A stretch of 64,000 nt of DNA from Pyropia haitanensis (GCA_008729055.1 SDUX01000004.1:7286026-7350025); one strand, 5' to 3'. Shown: positions 1-9,875, counted from the stretch's first letter. Translations and numbers: made by a program. Notes: generated from the sequence alone by a model not told the origin.

Positions 1-42
1 GCGCGGGAGCGTCTGGGGACAAGGGGCAGAAGTCCCGCACCC

Positions 43-1077
43 ATGGAGACCCGGTCCAAGAAGACCACAATCATCGTTACGTTCTTCCTGGCTGCGATTG
101 CTTTGGAAGAAGAGCTGGCAATCCGACGGTCGTCCTCTGCGGTCGCTGCTGTGCCCATTGTCCCTCCAACGCCGAGCTCAACTGCCGACACGACGACCGA
201 AGCTGATGAAGGTGATAATACGATGACCACTAATGCTTTTGAGGACAGAGTAGTGGCGACGGTGCACAACCTTTCTGACTATGACGGTGGGGTCTACTCG
301 GCTTGCAGGGAGGTGCGGCGCGCTCTGCTCAACGGCGACGTTCCGGTGGCCTGGGAGAACCTTTTCATCTGGTCCGAGGTGTTGGCAAGCCGCAACCGAG
401 CACTGCTGATGAAGCACGAGGCATTGCTGCGGAGTACGAGGCGCCTTCCGTACCGGAGGTTCTCTGTGCGCATGCTTTATCCTGCACCTGACCGCCTCAC
501 TGGCAAGGCGCATTGGCTTGAGGCAGCCCGCATGGACGCGGCGATTCCTCGTCTCGGCGTGGTGCACTTCTCGACGATCCCGGAGCTGTTGCGGTTACCC
601 GATGATGTCAAGTTGGGGCACGTGTGGAGGCCGTGGAGTGCTACCTTCACAGGTATCGATGGCATCATGTTTATGCGCTGCACTGCTGGCGCAAGAGGCG
701 GACCTCGGAAGAATGAGCTTGCGGCGATCGTTTTAGAGTGCAAGAGCGCCGCCTTGGTGGCCAGCGCGGACATCCAGCCTTCATGTGTCGCGCTGCGCGA
801 GCAGTTTGGTGATGAGCTATGGCAGCACTGGCAGCGGCGCACGGCTCTCGTGTTTGTTTCGCGCGAGAAGGCGCCGACCAAGCTGGACATGCGCACATCC
901 AGCTTTGCCATTGACAGTGCTATTGTGGTGGACATTGACTCCCTCGAGAAGGCGTATGGCACCGCCATTGCGACTTTTGCGTTTTGCGCCGACTCGCTGT
1001 TCGGTTCGCAAGTCGTACGGACGTCATCCACAAAGAAGTCGCGTGGAGGTGAGGGCGGGGCTACTCCTCGGATATGA
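43..1077 (+). CDS. CRN-RHS-type protein, C-terminal nuclease-like part
   Basis: A 344-residue frame ending in TGA; the same frame is open back to base 1, so the true start may lie outside the window. The core has the layout of a PD-(D/E)XK nuclease: an aspartate in IDGI (D206), then a strand ending in LECK (E232, K234). The tail has FGD (255-257), two tryptophans (W260, W263), a hydrophobic LVFV strand and a YG pair (305-306). The same order of landmarks ends the long P-loop protein at 6948-9875, so the two are relatives. No P-loop is visible here, so this is either a truncated member or the last exon of a longer gene. In the Crinkler-RHS group this fold forms the nuclease-like end of modular proteins, some secreted as effectors and some nuclear. 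The hydrophobic stretch at residues 9-20 is short and is not a convincing signal peptide. Family assignment is by pattern only. Confidence 0.6.
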   Translation: METRSKKTTIIVTFFLAAIALEEELAIRRSSSAVAAVPIVPPTPSSTADTTTEADEGDNTMTTNAFEDRVVATVHNLSDYDGGVYSACREVRRALLNGDVPVAWENLFIWSEVLASRNRALLMKHEALLRSTRRLPYRRFSVRMLYPAPDRLTGKAHWLEAARMDAAIPRLGVVHFSTIPELLRLPDDVKLGHVWRPWSATFTGIDGIMFMRCTAGARGGPRKNELAAIVLECKSAALVASADIQPSCVALREQFGDELWQHWQRRTALVFVSREKAPTKLDMRTSSFAIDSAIVVDIDSLEKAYGTAIATFAFCADSLFGSQVVRTSSTKKSRGGEGGATPRI

Positions 1078-1242
1078 TGGCTCGTCGTCGGGGGTGTGCG
1101 AGGCGTTGGAGGCAGCGGCGACGGTGGCGGCGGCGGCGGCAAGGTCCCCACAAAGACTGAGACAGGGGTAGGTGGTGGTAACGGGTTTGTGGCCGCTGGT
1201 AAGATTGGGGTGTCTTGACGGGGAGAAGAAGGCGTTCTTGAG

Positions 1243-2480
1243 CTGTGACGTGCACGTGCGCTGGCTGGCGCAGACCCCCTCCCGGCCGCTCGCCGCCTGG
1301 CACACGGACGCGTCCTCGCCGTGGGGCCTCGACAACCCGCCGCTTTTTGCGATCGCCACCCGCGGCCTCGCGGCGGTCGCCGCGGGGGTGGACGGCGGGT
1401 CACTAGTGCGGCTGGACGGCCCGCCCCCGACGGCGGCGGCGGCCGTGCTCTTCATGCGCGCGTCCGTGATGGCGTCGGATGTGGTGTTGGCGGCGGGGCT
1501 GGCCCGCCTCATGACGGCTCTGCTGCCCCGCCGGCGGATGGCAGCCGCCTTGGCCTTCCGCAACGCCGCGGCGGTGCTGCTGCACCCGGGGCTGCTGCTC
1601 GTCGACCACATCCACTTTCCGTACAATCGGCTCCCGCTGGGGGTGCTGCTCGGCGCGGTGGCGGCGGCAGTGGAGGGCGCCTCCGTCCTTGCCGCAGTCG
1701 CCGCGGCGGTGGCGTTTAACCTCAAGCACATGCTGGTGCCCGCGGCGCTGCCGCTGGGCGTCCACCTGGCCGCCGCCGGCCTCGCCGCGACGGCGTCGAC
1801 GGCAGCGTGGCGGGGCGGGCGGCGCACCTGGGCGCGATTGTCATTAGCGGCGCCGACGCGCTGGTGCTGCCGTGGCTCCCCTTTCTCGTTGCGGGGGGGG
1901 GGGTGGCGGCGGTGGCGCCCATACTGGCGCGCCTCGCGCCGGTCGGCCGGCAATTGCTCCACAGCTATTTACTGGGCGGCCAACGCGTGGGCGGTGGTGA
2001 CTGCCGCGGACCGGGGCGCGTGCGCCGCCACCCGCACCGTCACAGCAGCACGTGTCGATGGCGGGGGGCGGGGGGGCGCGCCCCGGTGGCTGCTGCTGCT
2101 GCTACCCCGGTGGGCGGCCGCAGCCGCCGCTCGTGCCGCCGCCAGCTGCGCCGCCGCCGTCGCCGTCGGGGACCCGCCACGACGGGGGGGGTGGTGGGTG
2201 TGACATGCCCGTGGGCGCTCCTGCCCCCGGTCACCCCGGCCCTGTCGGCAGCGGCGGTGGTGGTCTCGGCCGCGCCGGCGCTGGGCGGCCTCGCCGCTGC
2301 CGCCGCCGCGGGAGGGGCGGGGGGCGTCGGTGGTGACGGCGGCGGCGGGTCGGCGGAGCTCCTGCCGGGGGCGATTGCGGCGGCGGGGCTGCCGGCCTTT
2401 TCTGGGGCTACCACGGGCATAAGAAGGGTATCCTGCTGGTGTCTGTGCCGCTGGCGGTGGCCATCGCCGCCGCAGCGCCT
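1243..2480 (+). CDS. ALG8: ALG8-like dolichyl-P-Glc glucosyltransferase, frame-interrupted
   Basis: Segments in three frames together follow the ALG6/ALG8 family (GT57), multi-pass ER enzymes that add glucose from dolichyl-phosphate-glucose to the lipid-linked N-glycan precursor. In order: DVHVRWLAQTPSRPLAAW then WGLDNPPLFA (codon for W at 1322); LLLVDHIHFPYN (about 1590-1630), where the HIHF form favours ALG8 over ALG6; FNLKHM (about 1717); then, one frame over, VAPILARLAPVGRQLLHSY (about 1905-1965); back to the first frame for YWAANAWAVVTAADRG (about 1966-2015); then LLPPVTPAL (about 2220); and in the third frame FWGYHGHKKGILL (about 2395-2440), matching the conserved H-x-H-x-K-x-IL region. 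The first exon probably starts after the AG at 1241-1242; the upstream exon, including the expected catalytic Asp, was not found. The C-terminus beyond 2480 is unclear. It is either a decayed gene or a real gene with introns and G-run errors. Confidence 0.7.
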
Positions 2481-3527
2481 TGCCGCTCCCGCCCTCCCAG
2501 CTGCCGCTGCTCACACGGCGTCCATCGCTACCGCCACTCTGTCTGCCACCCCCCGCCCCCCCCGTCATTACCGCCGCCCTATTTTCTCTCGCAGGCCCTT
2601 CTGCATGGACAGCGGGCCCGTCCCACGGGCGCCGCAGATATTGTGACGAGCAACGCGCCGCCACCCTGGAGACCAGACAGTTTGCCACTGCCGCCGCTAC
2701 CGCCGCCGTTGCCTCCACCATCGCCGCAGTTGCCGCCGCCGCCGCCGCCACTGCCGCCGCCGCCGCCGCTTGTGAGCTCCGCGGCTGGTGGTGTGTGTCC
2801 CACGGGCGCCGGCGCGCGCGGCTTACAGTCTCCTTCTGGCAACGGCGGTGAAAGCGGCGACGGCGGCAGCGACCACGGGAGCGGCGGCGGCAGAGACGGG
2901 GGACGGGGCGGCAGTAACCGCGCCGGCGAGTTGTGGTAAGGCCGTAGCTGTGGCGACGGCACTGGCCGGCAAGGCAGTCACCGCCACAGCACGTTTGGCA
3001 CCTGCCAGGAAGGGGAGAGAATACCGCCGGCCACCCACCGCCCGCCCGGCTGCCACCCACCGCCTGCCACGCGCCGGCGGTGCTCGTGCACATGAGTGAC
3101 CGGTAGCTGGCGGCGTTTCGGTGAGCGGGGCGCTCCGCCCGGTGGGGGGGTGGGGGGGGGGGGGGGGGTGGGCGGTTGGTAGGGTAGTAGAGGGATGACG
3201 GCTGGGGGGTTGGAGGGGCGGGCGGGGAGGGGGGGCGGGGGGGGTGACGTCCGTGTGTTTGTCGGGTGGCGTCGGGGGGAGGTGGGCGTCGTGCCCACGC
3301 CACCTGGGCAGGGGGGGAGGCTCGTTTCCCTGAGGAGCAACGCGGTCGTCCGGATGGCGCCCTGGGTCGGCAGCCGGGGTGGCTTGTTTCCTCCCGCCGT
3401 TGTTGGCGCGTCTGCCGTGGCCCGTGCACTGGGACTCCCCCACCGCGTGCGTCATAAGATATCGGTCCGTTCCTTTCCAGACAGACGCGACGCCTGCTGC
3501 GCCCCCACACAGGCGCGACGCCCACCG
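2481..3527. other. Low-complexity spacer, no convincing gene
   Basis: This stretch follows the recognisable ALG8 part and precedes the 3' end of the senescence-domain gene. It is dominated by CCG/CCT-rich sequence, for example nearly pure (CCG)n at about 2727-2770. Frames through it read as polyproline, polyalanine or polyarginine, as expected from composition alone. A pyrimidine-rich tract ending in CAG near 2595 looks like a splice acceptor and could belong to a last ALG8 exon, but no matching C-terminal sequence was recognised. A run of 17 Gs lies at 3152-3168. Confidence 0.5.
3144..3168 (+). repeat. Poly-G tract (7 G, T, 17 G)
   Basis: A run of seven Gs, one T and then 17 Gs on the + strand. 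It lies in the spacer 3' of the senescence-domain gene. Such a tract can fold as a G-quadruplex and is a known trouble spot for sequencing, so its length may be inexact. Confidence 0.85.
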
Positions 3528-5031
3528 CTACCGCTGCTTGCCCAGCACCCCCGCAGACACCCGGTGGAGGACGCGCTTGGCCTGCCGCTTGGCCACCAGC
3601 CGGGTCAGCCCCTTGACGCCCGCCCGGTTCACCACCCGCGCCATCAGCACCGCGTCGCGGGCAATTCCCCCCACCGCCCGCATCGCCTCGGCCGCGTCCT
3701 CCCCGTGGCGGGCGGCGACCACCTCCGCCCCCCCCTCGATGGCGGACGCCAGCAGGGACCGCCCCGTCTCTTCCAGCGCCGTATACACCTGCCCATACGA
3801 CAGCACCCCCGCCTCGGCCAGCCCCCGCACCGCGTCGCGGTGGCCCCCGTCGGAGCCCCCGACCAGCCGCCCGGCGGCGCGGCCGCCACGGGAGCCCACC
3901 GCCGAGCCCAGCAGGCCCACCGCCCGGGCCGCCACGCCCCCCGTCAGGCGGACGCCCAGGCCCGTCACCGCCCGCGTGCGGTGGAGGCACTTGCGTTGGC
4001 GGTCGGTGAGAGTCCACTGGGGGACGTCGTCGGGACCCCGGGGGGGGGGCGCGCCGTCATCTCCGCCAGCCGCCGGGACCAGTAGACGTCTGCGCGCGCC
4101 CCGTGCGCCCGCACCGCCGCGTCCACCCGGGAGGAGGCGGTGGTGAGGGCGTCGCCGGCGCGGAAGAGGGCGGTGGCGGTGGCCGATGTGGGGGGGGGGC
4201 GCCCGGCGGCGGCGGCGGCGGCGGCCGGCGCGGCCGCGTCGGCGGCGGCGGCCGGCGCGGCCACGTCGGCAGCGACAGCGGCAGCGGCCCACGCGGCCGC
4301 GTCGGCGGCGGCGGTGGCGGTGGCGTGAGCGTTGACGACCGGCGCCCACCGCGTGCCTGGGTCGCGGGCGCCTGTGGCGGCCGGGGTCCCCCCCCCACCC
4401 CCCTCCTCCACCCCGCCGCCGCCGCCACCCGACGCCTCTGCCGGCAGGTCATCGGTGTAGCCATATACCGCCAGGGCCGCCTCCCACTCGGTCACCAGTT
4501 CCGCCGGCGTTGATGGCGGGACGGCCACCACGTCGGGCAGGGCCAGCATGTACAGCAGCGGCTCCCCGACGCCCCCCGTCGCCGCGCCGTCCCCCGCCGC
4601 CAACGGTGGCGCCGGCGACGCCGGGGGGGTAGCCCCCGCGTCTAGGCGAGCCACGGGCGCCAGCGCCGGGAGGGGCACAATCAGGTCGCCCACGTGGAGG
4701 AGGGCCAGCCACGACGGCGTGCCGCCGTCGTCCCCACCAGTGCCCCACAGTCACGCTTGCCGCCGCCGCCGCCGCCGCCGCCGTCCAGCATCCCCGACGG
4801 CGCCGCCTGCAGCAGGTGCATCGTGCCCTCTGCCAGCGGGATGAGCGCCCGCCCCCCCTCCGCCGCCGCGACGCTCAGGGCACAGTCCCGCATTGTCAGC
4901 AGCAGCTCCGCCGTCTCCGTGGCGGACCCATCGTCCCACACCGCCGATGAGTTCACGGCGGCGGTGGGGGCGGGGCCGGCCATGGCGCCGGCCTCGGTCG
5001 CCGCGGGAGGGCGACGGGCACCGCCGCCCAT
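3528..5031 (-). CDS. Spartin/senescence-domain protein, frame-interrupted
   Basis: Three consecutive minus-strand frames together resemble plant ERD7/senescence-associated proteins and animal spartin. The first starts at ATG 5031 (or 4983, MAGPAP) and carries AELLLTMRDCALSV and IPLAEGTMHLLQ, like the N-terminal strand region of the family. The second carries VGDLIVPLPALAPVARLDAG (from 4693), the equivalent of the 'VGD-I-WPL ... LD' signature, then YMLALP. An Ala/Pro/Gly-rich linker follows. The third carries the helical C-terminal senescence domain, from DVPQWTLTDRQ (about 4030) through GLGVRLTGGVAARAVGLL, YTALEETGRSLLASA and VVAARHGEDAAEAMRAVGG to KGLTRLVAKR, ending in TAG at 3528-3530. The breaks fall at a GGGG run near 4723 and a long G run near 4040-4050. 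A one-base length error at each would reopen the frame, so an intact gene is as likely as a pseudogene. Family members act at lipid droplets, membranes or stress responses; the role here is unknown. Confidence 0.65.
4224..4277. repeat. 27-bp GC-rich minisatellite, two copies
   Basis: Two copies of a 27-bp GCC/GGC-rich unit start at 4224 and 4251, within the Ala-rich linker coding region of the senescence-domain gene. They encode a repeated Ala/Pro/Asp stretch on the minus strand. Flanking GGC triplets extend the low-complexity region. Confidence 0.65.
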
Positions 5032-6139
5032 CGTGGTGGCCGCGCGACGGCGGCGGCGTCGCGACACGGGGGGGGGGGCTCTTGCTCCCGGCCGGCACAG
5101 AGGCTGAGTGCGTTTGGGGATGGGGGGGCCAGGGGAAGATGGAAGAGGGCGGGGTAGGGGGAGGGAACGGTCCCGGCGCCCGTGCCAGTCCCGACCGACG
5201 GGGCCTGTGACGGGGCGGCTGCGAGCAGAGCCGAGGCGAGCCGCAACGACCGCACCCAGAACGCAGCGGGGAAGCCCTGCACCCATCCTCCTCCCCTTGG
5301 ACAACAGCAGCCGCACATCATGTACAGAAGGACGGGTCAGGGCATAACTCCCCCACTGCAGTGAAGTAGCACCCAACGCATGTGCAAGCACTCGGTCGTT
5401 CGACTACATGGCTGTCGTTATCAACTGCGCACCGTTGGCGGCCCGCAGTGCACGGCCGCATCCCCCGAGTGGTGCCGACTGGCGCTCAGCCCGCACGGTG
5501 GGAGGGCGGTGAGGGGAGTTGACGCAGGGCGACGGCTCCCCCCATCGTTGACGCGCGCCGCCCCCTTCTACTCACCCCTCCACGCCGGCGGGGCCACCGC
5601 GAGAGGGACTAGTGGCCACCGCCGCCCCGCGGGCGGCCAGAGGGGCGGGGGCGGGGGGATGCGGATGTGCGCCAGATCCTCCGCCACCACTGCCGCGGGC
5701 ACCCGCACCCCTGGCGCGCGGGACCGGCACCCGCCGCGACCCGCAGGGGCGACTCCCCGCCCGCTCGCCCGCCACCCCCGCCCCCCCCGCCGCGTGTGGC
5801 GGGCTTCCCGCCGCCGCCCCGCCCCACCCCCCACCGCCGGCTCACCCGCCGCGCCCGCGGTCGCCGGCCGCCCGTGGGCGCCCTTCCCGCCACCCCACCC
5901 ACCCGTCTCCCTCTGGTTCCCAGATGTGCTCGATATCCCCGCGGCGGGGCGGCGCCGACGCTGGGGGGGCCCCCCGCGGCGAGCGCCCCGACCCTTACCA
6001 CTACCGCCACAACACCGATCGGACGGGGGCCAAATGCGGCCGTCACCGCCCACGATGGGGCAGAGTGTTCGAGGGGGGGACGCGTGAGGGGGGGAGGGGA
6101 ACGCAGGACATGCACCCGCCCGAGAGGGGGAAGAGGGCG
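5032..6139. other. GC-rich region without a supported gene
   Basis: This lies upstream of the senescence-domain gene and downstream of the recognisable part of the unknown gene at 6140-6906. It is rich in poly-C and CCG. Long frames exist on both strands, but their translations are Pro/Arg/Gly/Ala low complexity and change character between frames without any family motif. The part next to 5032 would hold the 5' leader and promoter of the senescence-domain gene; no clear TATA or CCAAT element was seen. Confidence 0.4.
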
Positions 6140-6906
6140 CGGCCGGCGCAGGCGGCGGAGCGGCGGCAACAGCAGCAGCGGCGGCCGCCTCGGCCGCCGC
6201 CATTGCTGCGCTCCTCGCGACGACCGCCGCGGGGCGGCGACCCCCCAGCACCCCCCCCAGCAGCCCCTGCAGCGCCGCCGCCACCCCCGCGCCGCCGCCA
6301 CCCCCGCGTCTGGCTCGAGCGCCACCAGCACGAGCGCCGCGGCCCAGCGGAAGGGCAGCCCCCCCCCCGACACCCCCCGCGCCACACCCAGCCCCACCGC
6401 CAGCCGCCACCGCCACAGCCAGGTAGTGGTACTGGGTGCGGAGCACGTGCGCCGCCTCGGGGCGGGCCGCCCGCAGCCGCTCAAAGAGGCTGTGCGCAAA
6501 CGCCGTGGCGGGGCGGCCCGACTGGGACAGCACCTTTGCGGTCAGCTGCTGAGGGTCCCACACAAGCAACCCCCGATGCAGCCGTGCCAGTGACCCAGCC
6601 GCCGCCGCCTCCGACGCCCCTCCCCGCCCCGCCTTGCCCGTGCCCGTGAGCCGCCCTCTCCACCCAACCCCACAAACGCCCCGAGCAGCCCCTCATTGGC
6701 GTCGGCCGACACCGCCACCGCCGCGATGGACGCACACACGCTGCCGGCGCCGACCATTAGGATGAGCCAGTCGGGCTCCACCTCTGAGCAGCCTCATCCA
6801 CAGTGAGGCCATCAAAGGGGGCGGCTGCGGCGGCCACCGACAGCTCCTCCGATCCCGCCGCGGACAGCGTTGAAATCACGTTGTGTTGGGACATCAGCCG
6901 CTGCAT
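6140..6906 (-). CDS. Unrecognised protein with a probable membrane segment, frame-split
   Basis: No family was recognised. Three minus-strand frames read coherently one after another. The first, from ATG at 6906, gives MQRLMSQHNVISTL and then APFDGLTVDEAAQ. The second, from about 6781, gives EPDWLILMVGAGSVCASIAA, a hydrophobic segment, then NEGLLGAFVGLG. The third, to about 6430, gives LLVWDPQQLTAKVLSQSGRP, then SLFERLRAARPEAAHVLRTQ and YHYLAVAVA; a further hydrophobic stretch follows in shifted frames. The mixed residue use contrasts with the Pro/Arg/Gly low complexity of the shadow frames, which is why it is proposed as coding. The open frame of the first segment also runs upstream into the end of the CRN-RHS gene, so the 5' end is uncertain. 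The frame changes may be introns, errors or decay. The lower boundary is approximate. Confidence 0.35.
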
Positions 6907-6947
6907 GCAGGCCACGCTCCAGCCCGCCTCCTCCTGCTCCGCGTGGG

Positions 6948-9875
6948 CTACAGTGGTCTCTCCGACCTCCTCACCAGTGAGGCGTTGTACAGCGTGGGCC
7001 CGTCCGCCATGAAGCCGCTGAGAGCCCTCCCATACACGTTCAGGTGATCTTGAGCGGTAATGATGATGACGTTGGAGGACTCGGCAGCCGAGAGCAGCTC
7101 CCTCGGTGACTTGGCTGGGCGCAGGTTGGACTCTACCACCAGGACCACACGATCACTCCACTCCTCCCAATGATCCCCAAACGCGTGCTCAATCTTCCGC
7201 AGGCTCTTGCGCACGTGCTCCTCCACGCTAAAGTACTCCTCCGCAAGCCCAGTGAACTTGTTTGACTTGACCACCGCGACGAGGGCGCCCTTGTTGCACG
7301 ACTCCGAGCTGCCAGCAGGTGCAAGAAACTTGATGCTGTCAAAGCTCGTCTGGTGGTGTGAGCACTTGAACACGGTCGTCACCATGTCGGCAAAAGGCAG
7401 CTGCAATATCGTCGACAGCTTGTTGGCAGCCTCTTCCTCATTCACCTTGACGGCATCCAAAGCGTTGTAGCGCACCTTGTTCAGCAGCGGCTGCTCGCCC
7501 TCGGTGTAGTACTTTGTTGTCCCGGGGTACAGCTGCAGCAAAGTCACCGTCCCGTAGTCGTGAGGAAGCTTAAGACCGGATGATGCCGCGCCCCACGTCT
7601 TGGCGGCAGCGCGTACACGAGTGAGAGCCACGTCTGCGTAGAGCGCGGTGTACTCCCACACGTTGGATGAAGAGCCCTCGGAGAACCGGGAGCCGCACAC
7701 CACCGCCACGGCGGTCAAGATGCCGTCCAGGAGAAAGTGGTCCTCGCGCATGGGACGGCTGTTGAAGAAGTCCCTCTTGGCCTCATCCCACCGGTAGAGG
7801 CACGCCAGCACAATCAGAGGCGGCATGCACGGGTTCGTGTAGAGGCCGTCCGTGTCCGCATCCGACACAGTGAGCGCATTAAGGGAGACCAGCTCCTCCC
7901 AGGTTCCAAGCAATGGAGACAACACGCCGTCAACAATAGGCCGCGGGCCGCGGATGGTGCAGTGGTGCAGTGCAGCAACAACGACGACAGGGGTGACCAA
8001 AAGATAGTCCAGCAGGGTTTTAGTCCTGTCGTCTGCCGTAAGCGCCGCCGACGCAGGCTGCACAACAGAGGACCAAGCCGGACCAGGACTTGCCAGCTTG
8101 AGGTGCACCCGCAGGAAGCCCGCGCTACGCGGATGGCCACCGCTCAGCCTCGCAAACGCCCGACCCGACACGTCGCTGGGCACCTCAAACGTGCTCTTGA
8201 ATGGAAGCCCGGCACGCAGGAGCCACTCCGACTCGAACAGGGGCTGGAAGTAGACCTTGGCCAGCTCGTCCATGTCCATGAAGCCAAGCTTGATGGCACT
8301 CAGCACAAATAACGGAGAGCCGCGCCTGTCGCTCGTCAAAGATGACAGCCTTAGCTGGCAGTCCTCTAGTACGCGGGGGTCCAGCGTCTCATTCAAGGCG
8401 GCAATCATGTCGTCAATGACGCGCTGCTGCTCCGCCGTCAGCCGGCCCTTGACCTCGTCAAAGATCAGGCAAAAGTACGGCGCGGTGAACAGCACCGAGA
8501 TAGGCGTTTGAGTCGCGCCCGTCCAGGTGCACATCTCGTGCCGGTACACGTCCAGTACGGACTGCGTGGCAACACGAAGAGGCCGGGTACTGGATGGCGC
8601 GACAACCTGCGGCTTGATGTTCTCGGGAAGGCCGCCGGCAGCGGCCGTGTGGTCGACGGGAAACGCCGCCTCAGCAGGGCTCTCGCCGGCCGACGCAGGC
8701 CAGTCCCCCTCAATCTTGTTCAGCTCCTCCACAATGACGAGCGTCGGCCGCTCCTTCAGCGCTGCCCTAGATTCCCGGATGATCGCGCTTGCGGTAGTCG
8801 TGCCGTCCTCGAGGAGTTGGAGGATCATCTGCGCAAACTTGTCCCAGCTCAGGCCGTCAGCACAGCGCAGGCACCAAAGCACGCGCGCGTACAGAGGAAG
8901 ATAGGCTGCTGCGGGCTGGCTCGGCAGGTACGTATGCATCAGCTTCTCGTCCAGGGTCCCCCACAGACTGCCGCTATTGAAGGTAATGATGCACGGCCGT
9001 GTGCTCCGCAGCTTGTCCCGCGCAGTTTCCCACCCCGATACGCCCTCCAGCATGGCTGCCCTTGCAAACCTTGGGTCGTCCAGCGACCCCAGCGCATCCA
9101 CCACATCCCACACCAGGTGCGACTTGCCAACGCCTGGAGACGACACCACAACCGACGCCACGCGCGCGTTGCGGACAATAGAGACGTGCAAAAGGATCCG
9201 GACCACCTTGTCGTCGCGGGGTATGCAAACGTCCGCGTCACGGTCAGGCACAAGGACCAAGATGCTGCTGGGTGAGCGTTGATGATCCGCTGGAAGACGG
9301 TGGTAGGAGGGCAGCGCCGCCGCCACGGGACGCAGTTTGGAAAATGCCGCCTTCAGGTGTGCGGCTTGGTCGCGTAGAGTGATGCGGTGCGCTCGCAGAG
9401 TGCCGGCCAGGTTGCGCGTGAAGATGTTGACATCGGAGAGGCGGTCCTGGCGCACAGTCACACCCTTGTCGTAATTGGCGAAGGCGAATGCGGCATCATT
9501 AGCAGCCGAGGTCAACAACGGCTTATACGTGTTGACTGCCCGAGAGTACATCCCAACCAGCGCAACGGCATGCTGGATGAGCATAGCGTCCTCGGTGACA
9601 GCCAGCCGAAGGTCCTCCACATCAGACACCACATCCTCAAGGCAATCGCAGAGGGCGTTGGACAGAGCCGCATTCTTCTTGGTATAAGCATCCCAGTCCA
9701 CCTCTTCACCCACCGCCTGCACAGCAGACTCAGCGCGGGTGACCAGGCCGTCAAGGAGCGCCAGAGAGGCACAGGCAGTGTCCCCAAAGCGCTGCAGGAC
9801 GATGTCGGACTGCTGAGCAACAGCAGCCCTAATCTTGTTCACTGCATCAGCGCACGACGGCCGCTCCGTCCTCAT
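6948..9875 (-). CDS. CRN-RHS-type protein: P-loop NTPase plus nuclease-like C-terminus
   Basis: A single open frame of 975 residues from ATG 9875 to TAG 6948. The frame continues upstream for another 240 codons, but that part is Pro/Arg-rich and looks untranslated; ATG 10157 is an alternative start. Residues 1-180 are mostly helical with no recognisable Crinkler header. A Walker A motif SSPGVGKS lies at 245-252. Walker B candidates are LVIVEE (379-384) and LIFDE (470-474). YLPLYARVLW (325-334) resembles a pattern seen between Walker A and B in this group. SGGHPR (578-583) fits an AAA/STAND-like sensor region. The C-terminus has a PD-(D/E)XK-like core: D846 in FDSIKF, then VAVVK (V868, K870), followed by FGD, two Trp and a YG pair (948-949), matching the protein at 43-1077. 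The acidic residue of ExK is replaced by V868, so nuclease activity is doubtful. Such proteins combine an NTPase with a nuclease fold; trypanosome RHS proteins and some Crinklers are related. Confidence 0.7.
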   Translation of the reverse strand: MRTERPSCADAVNKIRAAVAQQSDIVLQRFGDTACASLALLDGLVTRAESAVQAVGEEVDWDAYTKKNAALSNALCDCLEDVVSDVEDLRLAVTEDAMLIQHAVALVGMYSRAVNTYKPLLTSAANDAAFAFANYDKGVTVRQDRLSDVNIFTRNLAGTLRAHRITLRDQAAHLKAAFSKLRPVAAALPSYHRLPADHQRSPSSILVLVPDRDADVCIPRDDKVVRILLHVSIVRNARVASVVVSSPGVGKSHLVWDVVDALGSLDDPRFARAAMLEGVSGWETARDKLRSTRPCIITFNSGSLWGTLDEKLMHTYLPSQPAAAYLPLYARVLWCLRCADGLSWDKFAQMILQLLEDGTTTASAIIRESRAALKERPTLVIVEELNKIEGDWPASAGESPAEAAFPVDHTAAAGGLPENIKPQVVAPSSTRPLRVATQSVLDVYRHEMCTWTGATQTPISVLFTAPYFCLIFDEVKGRLTAEQQRVIDDMIAALNETLDPRVLEDCQLRLSSLTSDRRGSPLFVLSAIKLGFMDMDELAKVYFQPLFESEWLLRAGLPFKSTFEVPSDVSGRAFARLSGGHPRSAGFLRVHLKLASPGPAWSSVVQPASAALTADDRTKTLLDYLLVTPVVVVAALHHCTIRGPRPIVDGVLSPLLGTWEELVSLNALTVSDADTDGLYTNPCMPPLIVLACLYRWDEAKRDFFNSRPMREDHFLLDGILTAVAVVCGSRFSEGSSSNVWEYTALYADVALTRVRAAAKTWGAASSGLKLPHDYGTVTLLQLYPGTTKYYTEGEQPLLNKVRYNALDAVKVNEEEAANKLSTILQLPFADMVTTVFKCSHHQTSFDSIKFLAPAGSSESCNKGALVAVVKSNKFTGLAEEYFSVEEHVRKSLRKIEHAFGDHWEEWSDRVVLVVESNLRPAKSPRELLSAAESSNVIIITAQDHLNVYGRALSGFMADGPTLYNASLVRRSERPL

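Noticed and set aside
56..110. Signal peptide at the N-terminus of the first protein
   Set aside because: The hydrophobic stretch is short, preceded by a frame open to the window edge, and followed at once by acidic residues.
477..1403. Minus-strand frame opposite the CRN-RHS fragment
   Set aside because: It is a shadow of the + strand coding region, and its upstream part is Pro-rich low complexity.
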